NCBI GenBank assembly: GCA_028824125.1
Contig: JAPPES010000141.1
Span: 1 to 38,691, forward strand
Direction of reading: 5' to 3'
Length of the DNA: 38,691 nucleotides
Source of the DNA: Candidatus Poribacteria bacterium
Lineage (GTDB): Bacteria > Poribacteria > WGA-4E > WGA-3G
Positions 1 through 9,138 of the stretch are shown piece after piece (positions within the stretch are counted from its first letter, which is position 1; the number at the start of each line of letters is the position of its first letter). The notes below the pieces were generated by a model. That model did no database searches. It was not told the origin of the DNA and saw nothing but the letters and a program-made list of their open reading frames with translations. Both the position numbers and the translations under genes were made by a program.

Positions 1-115
1 ATTCACAACACGCAAGCCAATCTTAATCCTGGATAATTGGCGAAGGTATTGTTAAAACAAACCATTGAACAATCCAAGTCATTTGCAACTTTGTCTATTC
101 TCAAGGAGGTTTCCA

Positions 116-3100
116 ATGTTTGGACGTCAAAAATACGCAATCGTGTTATGTATTTTATTTCTAATATGCTCTACCTTATGTTTTTCTCCAATTAGTCTTG
201 CACAAGATGAAACAAACGATGCTAAAATCATTGAACGGTACAAGTTGATGCTCAGCCGTAAACCGAAAGAAGGCAGCACATTTGATCGGCTTTATCAGTT
301 TTATCTTGAAGGTGATGGTTTAGAGAAGATGGTCACAGATTATCAGGCAGAAGTACAGGCTAAACCTAACGACCCAAACGTCCAGCTCATTTTGGGACAT
401 ATCTATAAACGACTTGGGAAGGATAAGGAAGCACTTACAGCATATCAACGTGGCGTGGAACTTGCACCTAACAATTACTACGCCTATTTCGCCTTGGGGC
501 AGCTATATGTAACACTACGCCAACATGAGGACGCAATTCGAGAGTTAGCCAAAGCCGTAACTTTTTCAGAACAATCGCAATCCGTATCTCCCGAAGAATT
601 AACTGAAATTTACAAAACTCTCGGACACGCTTATTTCAGCCGAGATAAGTTAGACGATGCTATTAAAGCATGGAAAAAAATCTCTGAACTTGATCCACAG
701 AACGTGTTTGCCCGCATTGAACTCGCCGACTTGTTCCGAGAGAAGGAACTCTATCCGCAAGCAATCGCACAACATCAAGCAATTATTGATACTAAAAAAG
801 ACGACCCATATCGTAGGTGTCTCAGTTTACGGGAAATTGGTAAAATACATGAAGATACAGGCGAGTACGAAAAGGCGCGTGAGCATTACGATAAGGCATT
901 GAGTCTAACTGCCACAGGCAATTGGCTTAGGAAAGACCTGCAACACAGGATTATCGCAATTTATGCGGCAGATGCAAATTGGAAAGACCTAATTACATAT
1001 TATCAAGATAAACTCAAAGCAAACCCGAATGATCCTGAATTACTCGGTTTACTTGCCGCAGCATATATTGAAAACCAGCAGCTTGAAGAAGGAACAGACA
1101 CATATAAGAAAGGCTTAGAGCTCGCCCCAACAGATACCGGTCTTCGCTTAAGTCTTATCACCGCCCTTCGCAACGCTGAAAAGTTTGAAGATGCGGCCGC
1201 TGAATATGAGTCGCTCAGTGAACAACAACCTGATAACTTCGGCATCTACCGAGAACTCGGCAAATTATATCTGCAGCTTGAAAATGAAGACAAGGCAAAG
1301 GCAGTATATCAGCGAATGATTGATCAAGATCCGCAAAATGCCAGCACACACCTTACGCTCGCTGAAATTTATACCGGACACGAATGGATGGAAGATGCCG
1401 CTGCCGCGTATCAGCAAGCGATCTCGCTTGCTCCTCAAAATCTCGATTACATAGAATATTTTGGTGAGTTCTATTTCCGTCAAGGCAACCGTGAAAAAGC
1501 GGTTGAAACATGGGATCAGATGGTTGCTGATGACAAGAGGACTGCTGAGAATTATGACCGTTTAGCGCGATTATTAGAGGCAAAAAAGTTCTCTACCGAA
1601 GCAATTGACGCAAGCAAAAAAGCAGTGGAACTAATGCCTGATGCTTACCGTTTTCGTGAGGCGTTAGCAAAACGACTCATGAGCAATAAGCAATACGATG
1701 AGGCACTTTTAGAATATAACGAAGCAATTAAACTTGCTCCCAATGATTTTTTTGCGGAACAGATGGACGATCAGCGAATTGAACTTTATCGGCAGCAAGG
1801 AACGCTCGTTGAAAAAATCGAAGCGGCAGAAGAACAACTTAATAACCCTGAACTCGCTGATGCCGACAAATTTGCACAATTGAAGCGCCTCGCGAAAATG
1901 TACCTTAAGTCAAACAATACTACTTATGCCCTTGAAATCCTCTTAAAAGCCAAAGCACTTCACCCTAATGACATAACTGTTAATCGTGAGACAGCAAATC
2001 TCTATACAAAGCAAGGCAGGCGTGATGAAGCGATTGCAATTTACACACACTTAACTGATATTGATAGCACAAATGCCCGAGAATACCATGCAAATATCGC
2101 AAACGCATATCTAAAAGGTATGGATTTTGAAGCTGCCATTGACGCTGCAAAGCAAGTAATTGCGCACAGTCCACGCAATCCTGAAGGGCATCAACTGCTT
2201 GCTGAAATCGCTAAACAATCTGCGAATTACGAAGCGGCAATTGATAGCTATAAGCAGGCAATCCGACTGCGGCCTGAAGCAATTGACATCCGAACAGAAC
2301 TTGCTGCCCTTTACAACCGTTCCGGGAACTCTCGACAAGCAATCGCACAATACTGGAGATGCTGGGAATTAAGCGATAATATAAGCGACAAAATCAGTTT
2401 CATTAAACCCCTTACCGAAGCATATTATGACTTAGGGAGACGCGGAGAACTGGAAGAAAAACTGAAGCAGATGGCAAAATCTAATACATCTGGTGTAGGC
2501 CCAGTTTTAGCGCTCGCACAAGTCTATCGCATTGAAGGTGATCTTTCAAAGGCACAGTTCCAACTTGCACGCGCCTTAGACCGGCAACGTGAAAACTCAG
2601 AACTTTTGTCCCAACTTGTTGATATAAGTCTTGACCTCGGCGATATCCAAGAGGCACTTACATATCAACAAAGGCTTGTTATGGCAAATCCCGATCCTAT
2701 ACATCAGCAAAAACTTGGCGAACTGTTATTTGATGTCGGGCGTGAGCAAGAGGCAGTCCAAGCATGGTCAAAAGTACTTCATGCTAAAAATCAAACGCTT
2801 GAAGCCGAAGTCAAACTTGCAAGATTATTGATACGACACGGTTTATTAGAAGAAGCACTTTTTGCATTGGACAGCGCAGCAGAAAAAATTTCTGGCAAAG
2901 ATGCCCATCTTGCACTATACCAAATCGGTGCTACACTTGTTGAAATAAACGAATCAGAAAGAGCAATTCCCCACTTTCAACGAATTATAGCAATGCCTGA
3001 ACCTGCTGCTGATTCTACCGCTACGACTGCTTCTAATAACACTACAACCAGTTATGGTCCTCCCGGAATTAACACAAGTAAACTTGCACTTCCACACAAT

Positions 3101-6100
3101 ATTCTTAATCGTATCCAAAGGCAACCTTACGGATATACAAGTAGACAGGCATGGCGCCCTAATAGTTTCGATGAAGCACAAGCTGGCGCACTTGTACAGC
3201 TAAAAATTATTATGGAAGAAGAGGGAAAACTAAACGAACTTGTCGAACAATTTGAGAAAAATGCTGAAAAGAAACCGAAAGATGTGCAAACACTTGAACA
3301 ATTAGCACAACTTTACGTCTTGACTGGAAACCATCAAGAATCTGAACAAATCACCGAAAGGTTGATCGCTGCATCTCCAAACAATCCCGCGTATCAGGGT
3401 ATGCAGTTGAATATGCTGCATACACAGGACAAGCTTGACTATGAGGCGCTAATGCAACAACTGGAAAAAATGAGTTGGTTAACACCAGAAGCACGCCACT
3501 GGTATATGGCAGACTTCGCCAGAAGGTTTAACTATCAAGGACAGAAAGAGGATGCAGGAAAACTTTTAGACGATCTTGAAAAAATAAAAGTAATCAATCC
3601 AAATATCTTATCCATGTTAGCCGAAACTTTCGTACAGGCGGGAAGGGTAAACGTGGCGGAGAAAATGATCTCCCAATTTTCTGCTACGACCTCCCAATTA
3701 TCTCAACAGCATGTCCGCATCTATCAAACACTTGCTACTACTTATCTTCGTGATGGAAAAATTGACAAAGCTGTAGCACTCTATTGGCAATATTTAGAGC
3801 GTACAAAGCCGAGCGTTACTAATTCGCGCCGGACAATGGCACTCAGTACATCTACCTCTTACTCTTACGGAGGATACTCTCAGATTCAAGCAAATTTTCC
3901 AGCACCAACAACTTATTATACCCAAGATAGATTGCAGTCTCTACAGCAATTTTTCAATCAATTGTGGATAAATGATCAGCAACAAGCATTATATACTGTT
4001 TTACAGACACAGTTAGAAGCTGCTGAAGGCAGAGACCGAATCTATCCCGCGTTAGCGATGTGCTATTGCTATTGGTGGGAAAACAAACGCGAAACGTCAT
4101 TGGAAATGCTCTCTGGTCTGCAGAAGGAATTTGCTGATGACCTCACACTTAAACTCAATACTGCTTTGGTCTCAATTCAGGCAGGTGAACATAAAGCAGC
4201 ATTAGAACTTCTGAACAACCTCGCTGATGCGGACCCCAGGAACCGTCGCCAATATTACGATCTCACACTACAGATCGCTGTTCATATAGGTGATACTGTT
4301 ACTGTTCGCGAATTGATAACAAAAGTTCTGAATTCTCCAAGTAGTGTCCGCGAACTTTATCAGTTTTCGCAGAAACTTCAACGAACCGGTCTCACAAAAT
4401 TCGCTATCGCTGTTGCCAAAAAAACAATGACCTTAGCGATGAGAGAACGTGACGCGAACTTCCTCGTGCAATTAAGTCAACACTTAGAGCAACTCGGTAG
4501 AGGACAAGATGCCGCACGCATAGCAGCACGCGCCCTACAATTCGCTAACCAAAAAGATCGATACGGACAGATGTTGTACTCTTATCAGTTTCAACAAGCA
4601 GCACGTCTCGCCAGTCGTTCCATGTCTGTGTCTGGCGGAAACCGTGCAGCACAGTTAATTGAAGCAGCAGAAAAAAATCCAAATTCATTTCAAGCCCAGC
4701 TAAGATTAGCGTCATACTACGAAGGCAGAAATCAAATTAACAACGCCTCTAAAGCGTACGAGGCAGCACTCACACTGCGTCCTAAAGACTATACAACCCG
4801 AATGCGGTATGCACAGATGCTGCAACGAAATAGACAATCAAAAAAGGCTGTAACCCAATATAGCATTCTCCTTAAAGACAAAAACAATATTAATGCAGTC
4901 TATTCCAACTATTGGGAAGTAGTCCGAACTTTTGTTGAGGCAAGGGAAATGGATAAACTTGTTTCACTCGCAAAGGAATTAATAGAACCTGATGCCCAAA
5001 ATGCAAGAGGCACTGAATTCGCAAGACGCGCTGCAGAAGAATGCATCAGAAATAAGAACCCAAAAGGGGCAGTTCAAATCTATGAAAAGATGATGGAATC
5101 AGGCAGAATGAGCGTTTATCACCAATTAGCCGATGCTTATTCAGCCGCTGGTCAACGCGAAAAAGCAATTCAAATGTTACGCGACAAATTACAAACTGAG
5201 CCAGAAGAAGCAAAGGTCCGTATTGTGTTAAAATTCTCAAAATTTGATGAAACACAAGATGAAATTAAAACTTTATCTACCAAGTATGACGAAGCGATCA
5301 ATAAAGAAAAAGTTGAACCATCCCTACTGTATCTTGCCATTATTTCAAAGATTGTGGCAAACAATATAGAAGCCACAGACCCCATCTTAAATAGACTTCT
5401 TGAAGATGTGCCTTCGCGATCCAGACTTCAATGGCTAAATACTGTAGCGGATACATACAAAGAAAAAAGGGACGTTGATCGAGAAATCCGCACACTTGAA
5501 GCCGCGATTCAGAAAGTTGATCCGCAAAGTTACTGGCAACTTTCGGATACGTATAGAAAACTCGGAACAGCCTATTCACAAAAAGGCGAAAAAGAGAAAG
5601 CTCAGGGCTATGTTCGTAAAATGGGGACACTTCGACTGATGCGGCGTGGAGCACCACCATTTTATGAAAAAGAGAATGTTGCGCGAACTTATGTTCAACA
5701 CGAAATGTGGGACGACGCGGAACTTCTGTTAACCGAAGTCATCAACGATCTTTCGGCAGATCAATATTATAAAGAACGAGCACAACAGCAATTAATGACA
5801 ATTAGACAAAAGCGAGATGGTGTTACAGGTGATGAACAGGCAAACCTTACAGGGCGGGGTAATATTGCGTTGCAACGAGCAATGGCACAACAACACATGC
5901 GCCGTAATCAAATCCCTGAAGCAATAAAAGTTTATGAGCAGCTCGCGAAAGCGATGCCGGAAGACCTTGAATCTCGGTCGCAACTGGCCAATCTCTATTC
6001 ACGTCAAAAGCAGCACGATAAGGCACTCGAAACATGGCAGGCGTTACTTGAGGCTGACCCAGAAAACACAAAATACCAAGATGGTATTATAAGAGCATAC

Positions 6101-9088
6101 CAAAGCGTTGGAAAACTCAATGATGCAATTCAACTCGCTCTAAAATATATTCAGGACGATTCTGAAAACGGTGTTCATTATGCTCGCCTTGCACAACTCT
6201 ATGGTAGCAGCGGTCAGGTTGAAAACGCTATTACAAACTATAAAAAAGCTATTGAACTCTCACCAGGCAATGCACAAGTCTACGAACAATTAGGGAGGCT
6301 CTATCTCCGTAATAACAAAGTTGATGATGCTGAAAAAGCATTCAACGAAGCACTCCAATACGCTGCACAAGATGGACAAAGACAAAATATTGAGCGCCAA
6401 TTAATGCAAATCTATCAGCGTAAAGGAAAACTCGATGAATTTCTAAAGGAAGCGGAAAAGAGAGGTACACTTACCTTTGACATGCAAAAAGAAATCGCAC
6501 GCAACTTTAATAACCAAGGGAAGTTGGATGAAGCCGGGAAGGCTTATGAAAAAGCACTTCAAATGACAACCCGTGAATGGGAACAGCGTGAGGTTGAACG
6601 GCAGCTATTAGCAATCTATCGACGTCAAGGAAAATTAGAAGAAAAATTAAAGGACGCAAAAAAGAAAGGTACCCTTACATTTAATATGCAAGTGGAACTT
6701 GCCCGACAATATCGCGCGAAAGGTGAATCGAAAAAAGCAATTGATGCCTATAAGGAAGCACTCGACATGATGTCGGCCAGTAGCTATGACATGGAAAGAG
6801 CCTATAGAGAATTGATGCAAGAATACGTGCGGCGCGGTGAGGATAATTTAGCCATCGAACTCTACGAAACTATGAATCAGGCTGATTCAAGCGGCACTTC
6901 TACTTCATATAGTCAGTCGTCAGGTTTCGTTATTACTTTCGGTAATGATGAAGCGCGGCAAATTTTAATTAATGCCTATAAAGGTCAAGGAAAACTTGAT
7001 CAGTTGAAAACAATCTTTGAAAGTAAACTTGCAAAAAATGTGAAGGATCCTATCAATCTTGAAATAGTTGCGGAGATATATAGGAATTCCAGAAACCATG
7101 AAAAAGCGGCAGAAACTTACCACGCGCTCAGCAAAGCTGCCCCAGAGAATATTCGGGCTTTCTACTATGCAGCCGCTGAATTCAGCAAAGGTGGAAAACC
7201 GGAACAAGCAGAAGAAATGTTAAATCAAGGCACTATAGCCCTTTCAACAAGCCCCCGCAAAGGGGAAACGTCGTTACTGAGTTCACTTGGATCCATCTGT
7301 TATGAAAGTAAAATGTATACACCCGCGATCAAACTCTTTAAAGACGCTCTTGCTGCACACACAAGCCGCATGCACGGCGGTAGCAGATGGGAAGAGGAGG
7401 GATTATATGAGCTCATTGGAAAAAGCGCGCTCGCTACAAAACAGTACGAAGAAGCTGTTGAAGCATATCAGCAGTTGAAAAAAATTGCTCGCAATAATAA
7501 AAAAAAAGAGAACGCGGAAAAAGCGATTAAACAGGCATATAAAGATGGAAAACTTCACCAAAAAGAGATCCCTAAACAAATCAAGAAAGTTGAGGACAAT
7601 CCTGATGATGTAGACGCGCGCCTTGCACTTGCACAAAGCTACGAATTAACGGATAAGGAAGAAGAAGCAATCGCGCAATATCAAAAGATTAGCGAACTTC
7701 AACCTGACAAGGCTCAATGGCACAAAAAAATTGGAGACCTATATGAGAGATCAACGCAGACAAACAAACAAGAGAGATTAGACAAGGCAGCTGCGGCTTA
7801 TGAAAAAGCCATCTCACTTGAAACTGACTCATATCAACTCTATGCATCATTGGCAAAAATTCATACAAAACAAAATGATCTATCTAAAGCCGAAGCTGTA
7901 TATCGTCAAGCCTTACAAGCTTCCCTTAAACCCGCAGAACATGATTCAGCTGTGAAAGCTATATTAGAAATTTACGACGGTAAAGAGCATGCAGACAAGC
8001 GGCTTGCCATTCTTAAAGAACTTGGGACGAAAACGGAAAACAGTCCGTTTTTACAAAAAAAGTTAGGTGATACCTATATTGAATCTGGTGATATGGATAA
8101 AGCCGCCGCCGCGTACAAAAAATGGTTAGAAATCCCGAGTGATGAATCTAATCAGGGAGTGCGCGCGCAGGAATATTTTCAACTTGCTGAGGAACTGCTA
8201 AATGAGAATGTACTGCTTGATGTCGCCTTGGAACTTGCAAAACGCGCAGCTGAAATACGTTCAGAGTCTGTTTATTTTTCAACTTTAGGGCATGCGTACC
8301 TCGCGAATGAACAGTATGACAAGGCACTGGAACAGTTACAACGCAGCCTAAACCTCATGAATCAATCTGGAAGGTTCGGTGCAGAAACAGAGATAAAATT
8401 TCTACTCACGCGCATCTCACAAATAGGTAAAAATGTGAAAGACAAGGCGCGCTACATTGAGATGATGGGAAAATTGATTAACGTTATACCTGATAATTTA
8501 GGGAACGAGTTACAAGCTAACTTATCATTAGCCGAATTCTGTCGTGAACTCGGCATGACTAACAAGGCGAAAACATATATTCTGAAAACCGGCTTTTTTC
8601 CTGAAACCGCATGGTTAACCCTCGGTCCATTTGACAATACAAAGGGAGTGGGATACAACACAGCCTACATTCCAGAAGAAACAACCCAGATAGATGCTAA
8701 GGTAAAGTACGATGGGGCATTGGGACAAGTGGCTTGGAAACAGGGGACTGATGAAACCTTTGATGGATTCTTCAGTTTCGGTGACGCTGAGAAGTATCAC
8801 GCCGCGTATGCTTGGATAACGTTCACCTCACCTGAGGAGCGGAAAGCACAAATCCGATTCGATAGTGATGATCAAGGGAAGGTGTGGCTGAACGGTAAAA
8901 AAGTCTATGCCCACAGAAGAACTCGTGGCGCACAAGTTGACCGGCGTACTATTCCTGTAACCCTTATCGCGGGGCAAAACACTATCCTTGTCAAAGTCTG
9001 TAATGAATCACTACCTTGGGGATTTTATCTGCGGATCACTAATACTGAAGGCACACCTTTTGATGATTTGAAACTGGTTACCCAATAG
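116..9088 (+). CDS. Giant secreted TPR-repeat protein with C-terminal galactose-binding-like domain
   Basis: The product is about 2990 residues, made almost entirely of TPR-like helical repeats, so the likely role is a protein-protein scaffold in the periplasm or at the cell surface. The ATG at 116 is preferred over an upstream in-frame TTG at 65 because AAGGAGGT at 103-110 precedes it and it begins a good signal peptide (hydrophobic stretch ending S-L-A/Q-D-E). Three Ser/Thr/Tyr-rich linkers break the array, around residues 962-1018, 1237-1272 and 2255-2279. Residues about 2158-2290 hold a tandem duplication with a 68-residue period. The last ~165 residues form a beta-rich domain with an F-D-S-D-D-Q-G-K-V-W-L-N-G motif typical of galactose-binding-like sandwiches. 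The next gene carries the same module. No catalytic motif was seen. The gene and TPR calls are secure; the function is unknown. Confidence 0.93.
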   Translation: MFGRQKYAIVLCILFLICSTLCFSPISLAQDETNDAKIIERYKLMLSRKPKEGSTFDRLYQFYLEGDGLEKMVTDYQAEVQAKPNDPNVQLILGHIYKRLGKDKEALTAYQRGVELAPNNYYAYFALGQLYVTLRQHEDAIRELAKAVTFSEQSQSVSPEELTEIYKTLGHAYFSRDKLDDAIKAWKKISELDPQNVFARIELADLFREKELYPQAIAQHQAIIDTKKDDPYRRCLSLREIGKIHEDTGEYEKAREHYDKALSLTATGNWLRKDLQHRIIAIYAADANWKDLITYYQDKLKANPNDPELLGLLAAAYIENQQLEEGTDTYKKGLELAPTDTGLRLSLITALRNAEKFEDAAAEYESLSEQQPDNFGIYRELGKLYLQLENEDKAKAVYQRMIDQDPQNASTHLTLAEIYTGHEWMEDAAAAYQQAISLAPQNLDYIEYFGEFYFRQGNREKAVETWDQMVADDKRTAENYDRLARLLEAKKFSTEAIDASKKAVELMPDAYRFREALAKRLMSNKQYDEALLEYNEAIKLAPNDFFAEQMDDQRIELYRQQGTLVEKIEAAEEQLNNPELADADKFAQLKRLAKMYLKSNNTTYALEILLKAKALHPNDITVNRETANLYTKQGRRDEAIAIYTHLTDIDSTNAREYHANIANAYLKGMDFEAAIDAAKQVIAHSPRNPEGHQLLAEIAKQSANYEAAIDSYKQAIRLRPEAIDIRTELAALYNRSGNSRQAIAQYWRCWELSDNISDKISFIKPLTEAYYDLGRRGELEEKLKQMAKSNTSGVGPVLALAQVYRIEGDLSKAQFQLARALDRQRENSELLSQLVDISLDLGDIQEALTYQQRLVMANPDPIHQQKLGELLFDVGREQEAVQAWSKVLHAKNQTLEAEVKLARLLIRHGLLEEALFALDSAAEKISGKDAHLALYQIGATLVEINESERAIPHFQRIIAMPEPAADSTATTASNNTTTSYGPPGINTSKLALPHNILNRIQRQPYGYTSRQAWRPNSFDEAQAGALVQLKIIMEEEGKLNELVEQFEKNAEKKPKDVQTLEQLAQLYVLTGNHQESEQITERLIAASPNNPAYQGMQLNMLHTQDKLDYEALMQQLEKMSWLTPEARHWYMADFARRFNYQGQKEDAGKLLDDLEKIKVINPNILSMLAETFVQAGRVNVAEKMISQFSATTSQLSQQHVRIYQTLATTYLRDGKIDKAVALYWQYLERTKPSVTNSRRTMALSTSTSYSYGGYSQIQANFPAPTTYYTQDRLQSLQQFFNQLWINDQQQALYTVLQTQLEAAEGRDRIYPALAMCYCYWWENKRETSLEMLSGLQKEFADDLTLKLNTALVSIQAGEHKAALELLNNLADADPRNRRQYYDLTLQIAVHIGDTVTVRELITKVLNSPSSVRELYQFSQKLQRTGLTKFAIAVAKKTMTLAMRERDANFLVQLSQHLEQLGRGQDAARIAARALQFANQKDRYGQMLYSYQFQQAARLASRSMSVSGGNRAAQLIEAAEKNPNSFQAQLRLASYYEGRNQINNASKAYEAALTLRPKDYTTRMRYAQMLQRNRQSKKAVTQYSILLKDKNNINAVYSNYWEVVRTFVEAREMDKLVSLAKELIEPDAQNARGTEFARRAAEECIRNKNPKGAVQIYEKMMESGRMSVYHQLADAYSAAGQREKAIQMLRDKLQTEPEEAKVRIVLKFSKFDETQDEIKTLSTKYDEAINKEKVEPSLLYLAIISKIVANNIEATDPILNRLLEDVPSRSRLQWLNTVADTYKEKRDVDREIRTLEAAIQKVDPQSYWQLSDTYRKLGTAYSQKGEKEKAQGYVRKMGTLRLMRRGAPPFYEKENVARTYVQHEMWDDAELLLTEVINDLSADQYYKERAQQQLMTIRQKRDGVTGDEQANLTGRGNIALQRAMAQQHMRRNQIPEAIKVYEQLAKAMPEDLESRSQLANLYSRQKQHDKALETWQALLEADPENTKYQDGIIRAYQSVGKLNDAIQLALKYIQDDSENGVHYARLAQLYGSSGQVENAITNYKKAIELSPGNAQVYEQLGRLYLRNNKVDDAEKAFNEALQYAAQDGQRQNIERQLMQIYQRKGKLDEFLKEAEKRGTLTFDMQKEIARNFNNQGKLDEAGKAYEKALQMTTREWEQREVERQLLAIYRRQGKLEEKLKDAKKKGTLTFNMQVELARQYRAKGESKKAIDAYKEALDMMSASSYDMERAYRELMQEYVRRGEDNLAIELYETMNQADSSGTSTSYSQSSGFVITFGNDEARQILINAYKGQGKLDQLKTIFESKLAKNVKDPINLEIVAEIYRNSRNHEKAAETYHALSKAAPENIRAFYYAAAEFSKGGKPEQAEEMLNQGTIALSTSPRKGETSLLSSLGSICYESKMYTPAIKLFKDALAAHTSRMHGGSRWEEEGLYELIGKSALATKQYEEAVEAYQQLKKIARNNKKKENAEKAIKQAYKDGKLHQKEIPKQIKKVEDNPDDVDARLALAQSYELTDKEEEAIAQYQKISELQPDKAQWHKKIGDLYERSTQTNKQERLDKAAAAYEKAISLETDSYQLYASLAKIHTKQNDLSKAEAVYRQALQASLKPAEHDSAVKAILEIYDGKEHADKRLAILKELGTKTENSPFLQKKLGDTYIESGDMDKAAAAYKKWLEIPSDESNQGVRAQEYFQLAEELLNENVLLDVALELAKRAAEIRSESVYFSTLGHAYLANEQYDKALEQLQRSLNLMNQSGRFGAETEIKFLLTRISQIGKNVKDKARYIEMMGKLINVIPDNLGNELQANLSLAEFCRELGMTNKAKTYILKTGFFPETAWLTLGPFDNTKGVGYNTAYIPEETTQIDAKVKYDGALGQVAWKQGTDETFDGFFSFGDAEKYHAAYAWITFTSPEERKAQIRFDSDDQGKVWLNGKKVYAHRRTRGAQVDRRTIPVTLIAGQNTILVKVCNESLPWGFYLRITNTEGTPFDDLKLVTQ

Positions 9089-9138
9089 AAATTAACGCGG
9101 AAATGCTTCGCAACAAATTCCATTAAGGAGATATTTCA

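Noticed and set aside
5340..5660. 106-codon minus-strand frame inside the giant TPR gene
   Set aside because: It is antisense to a continuous, well-supported TPR coding region and shows no domain or ribosome binding site.
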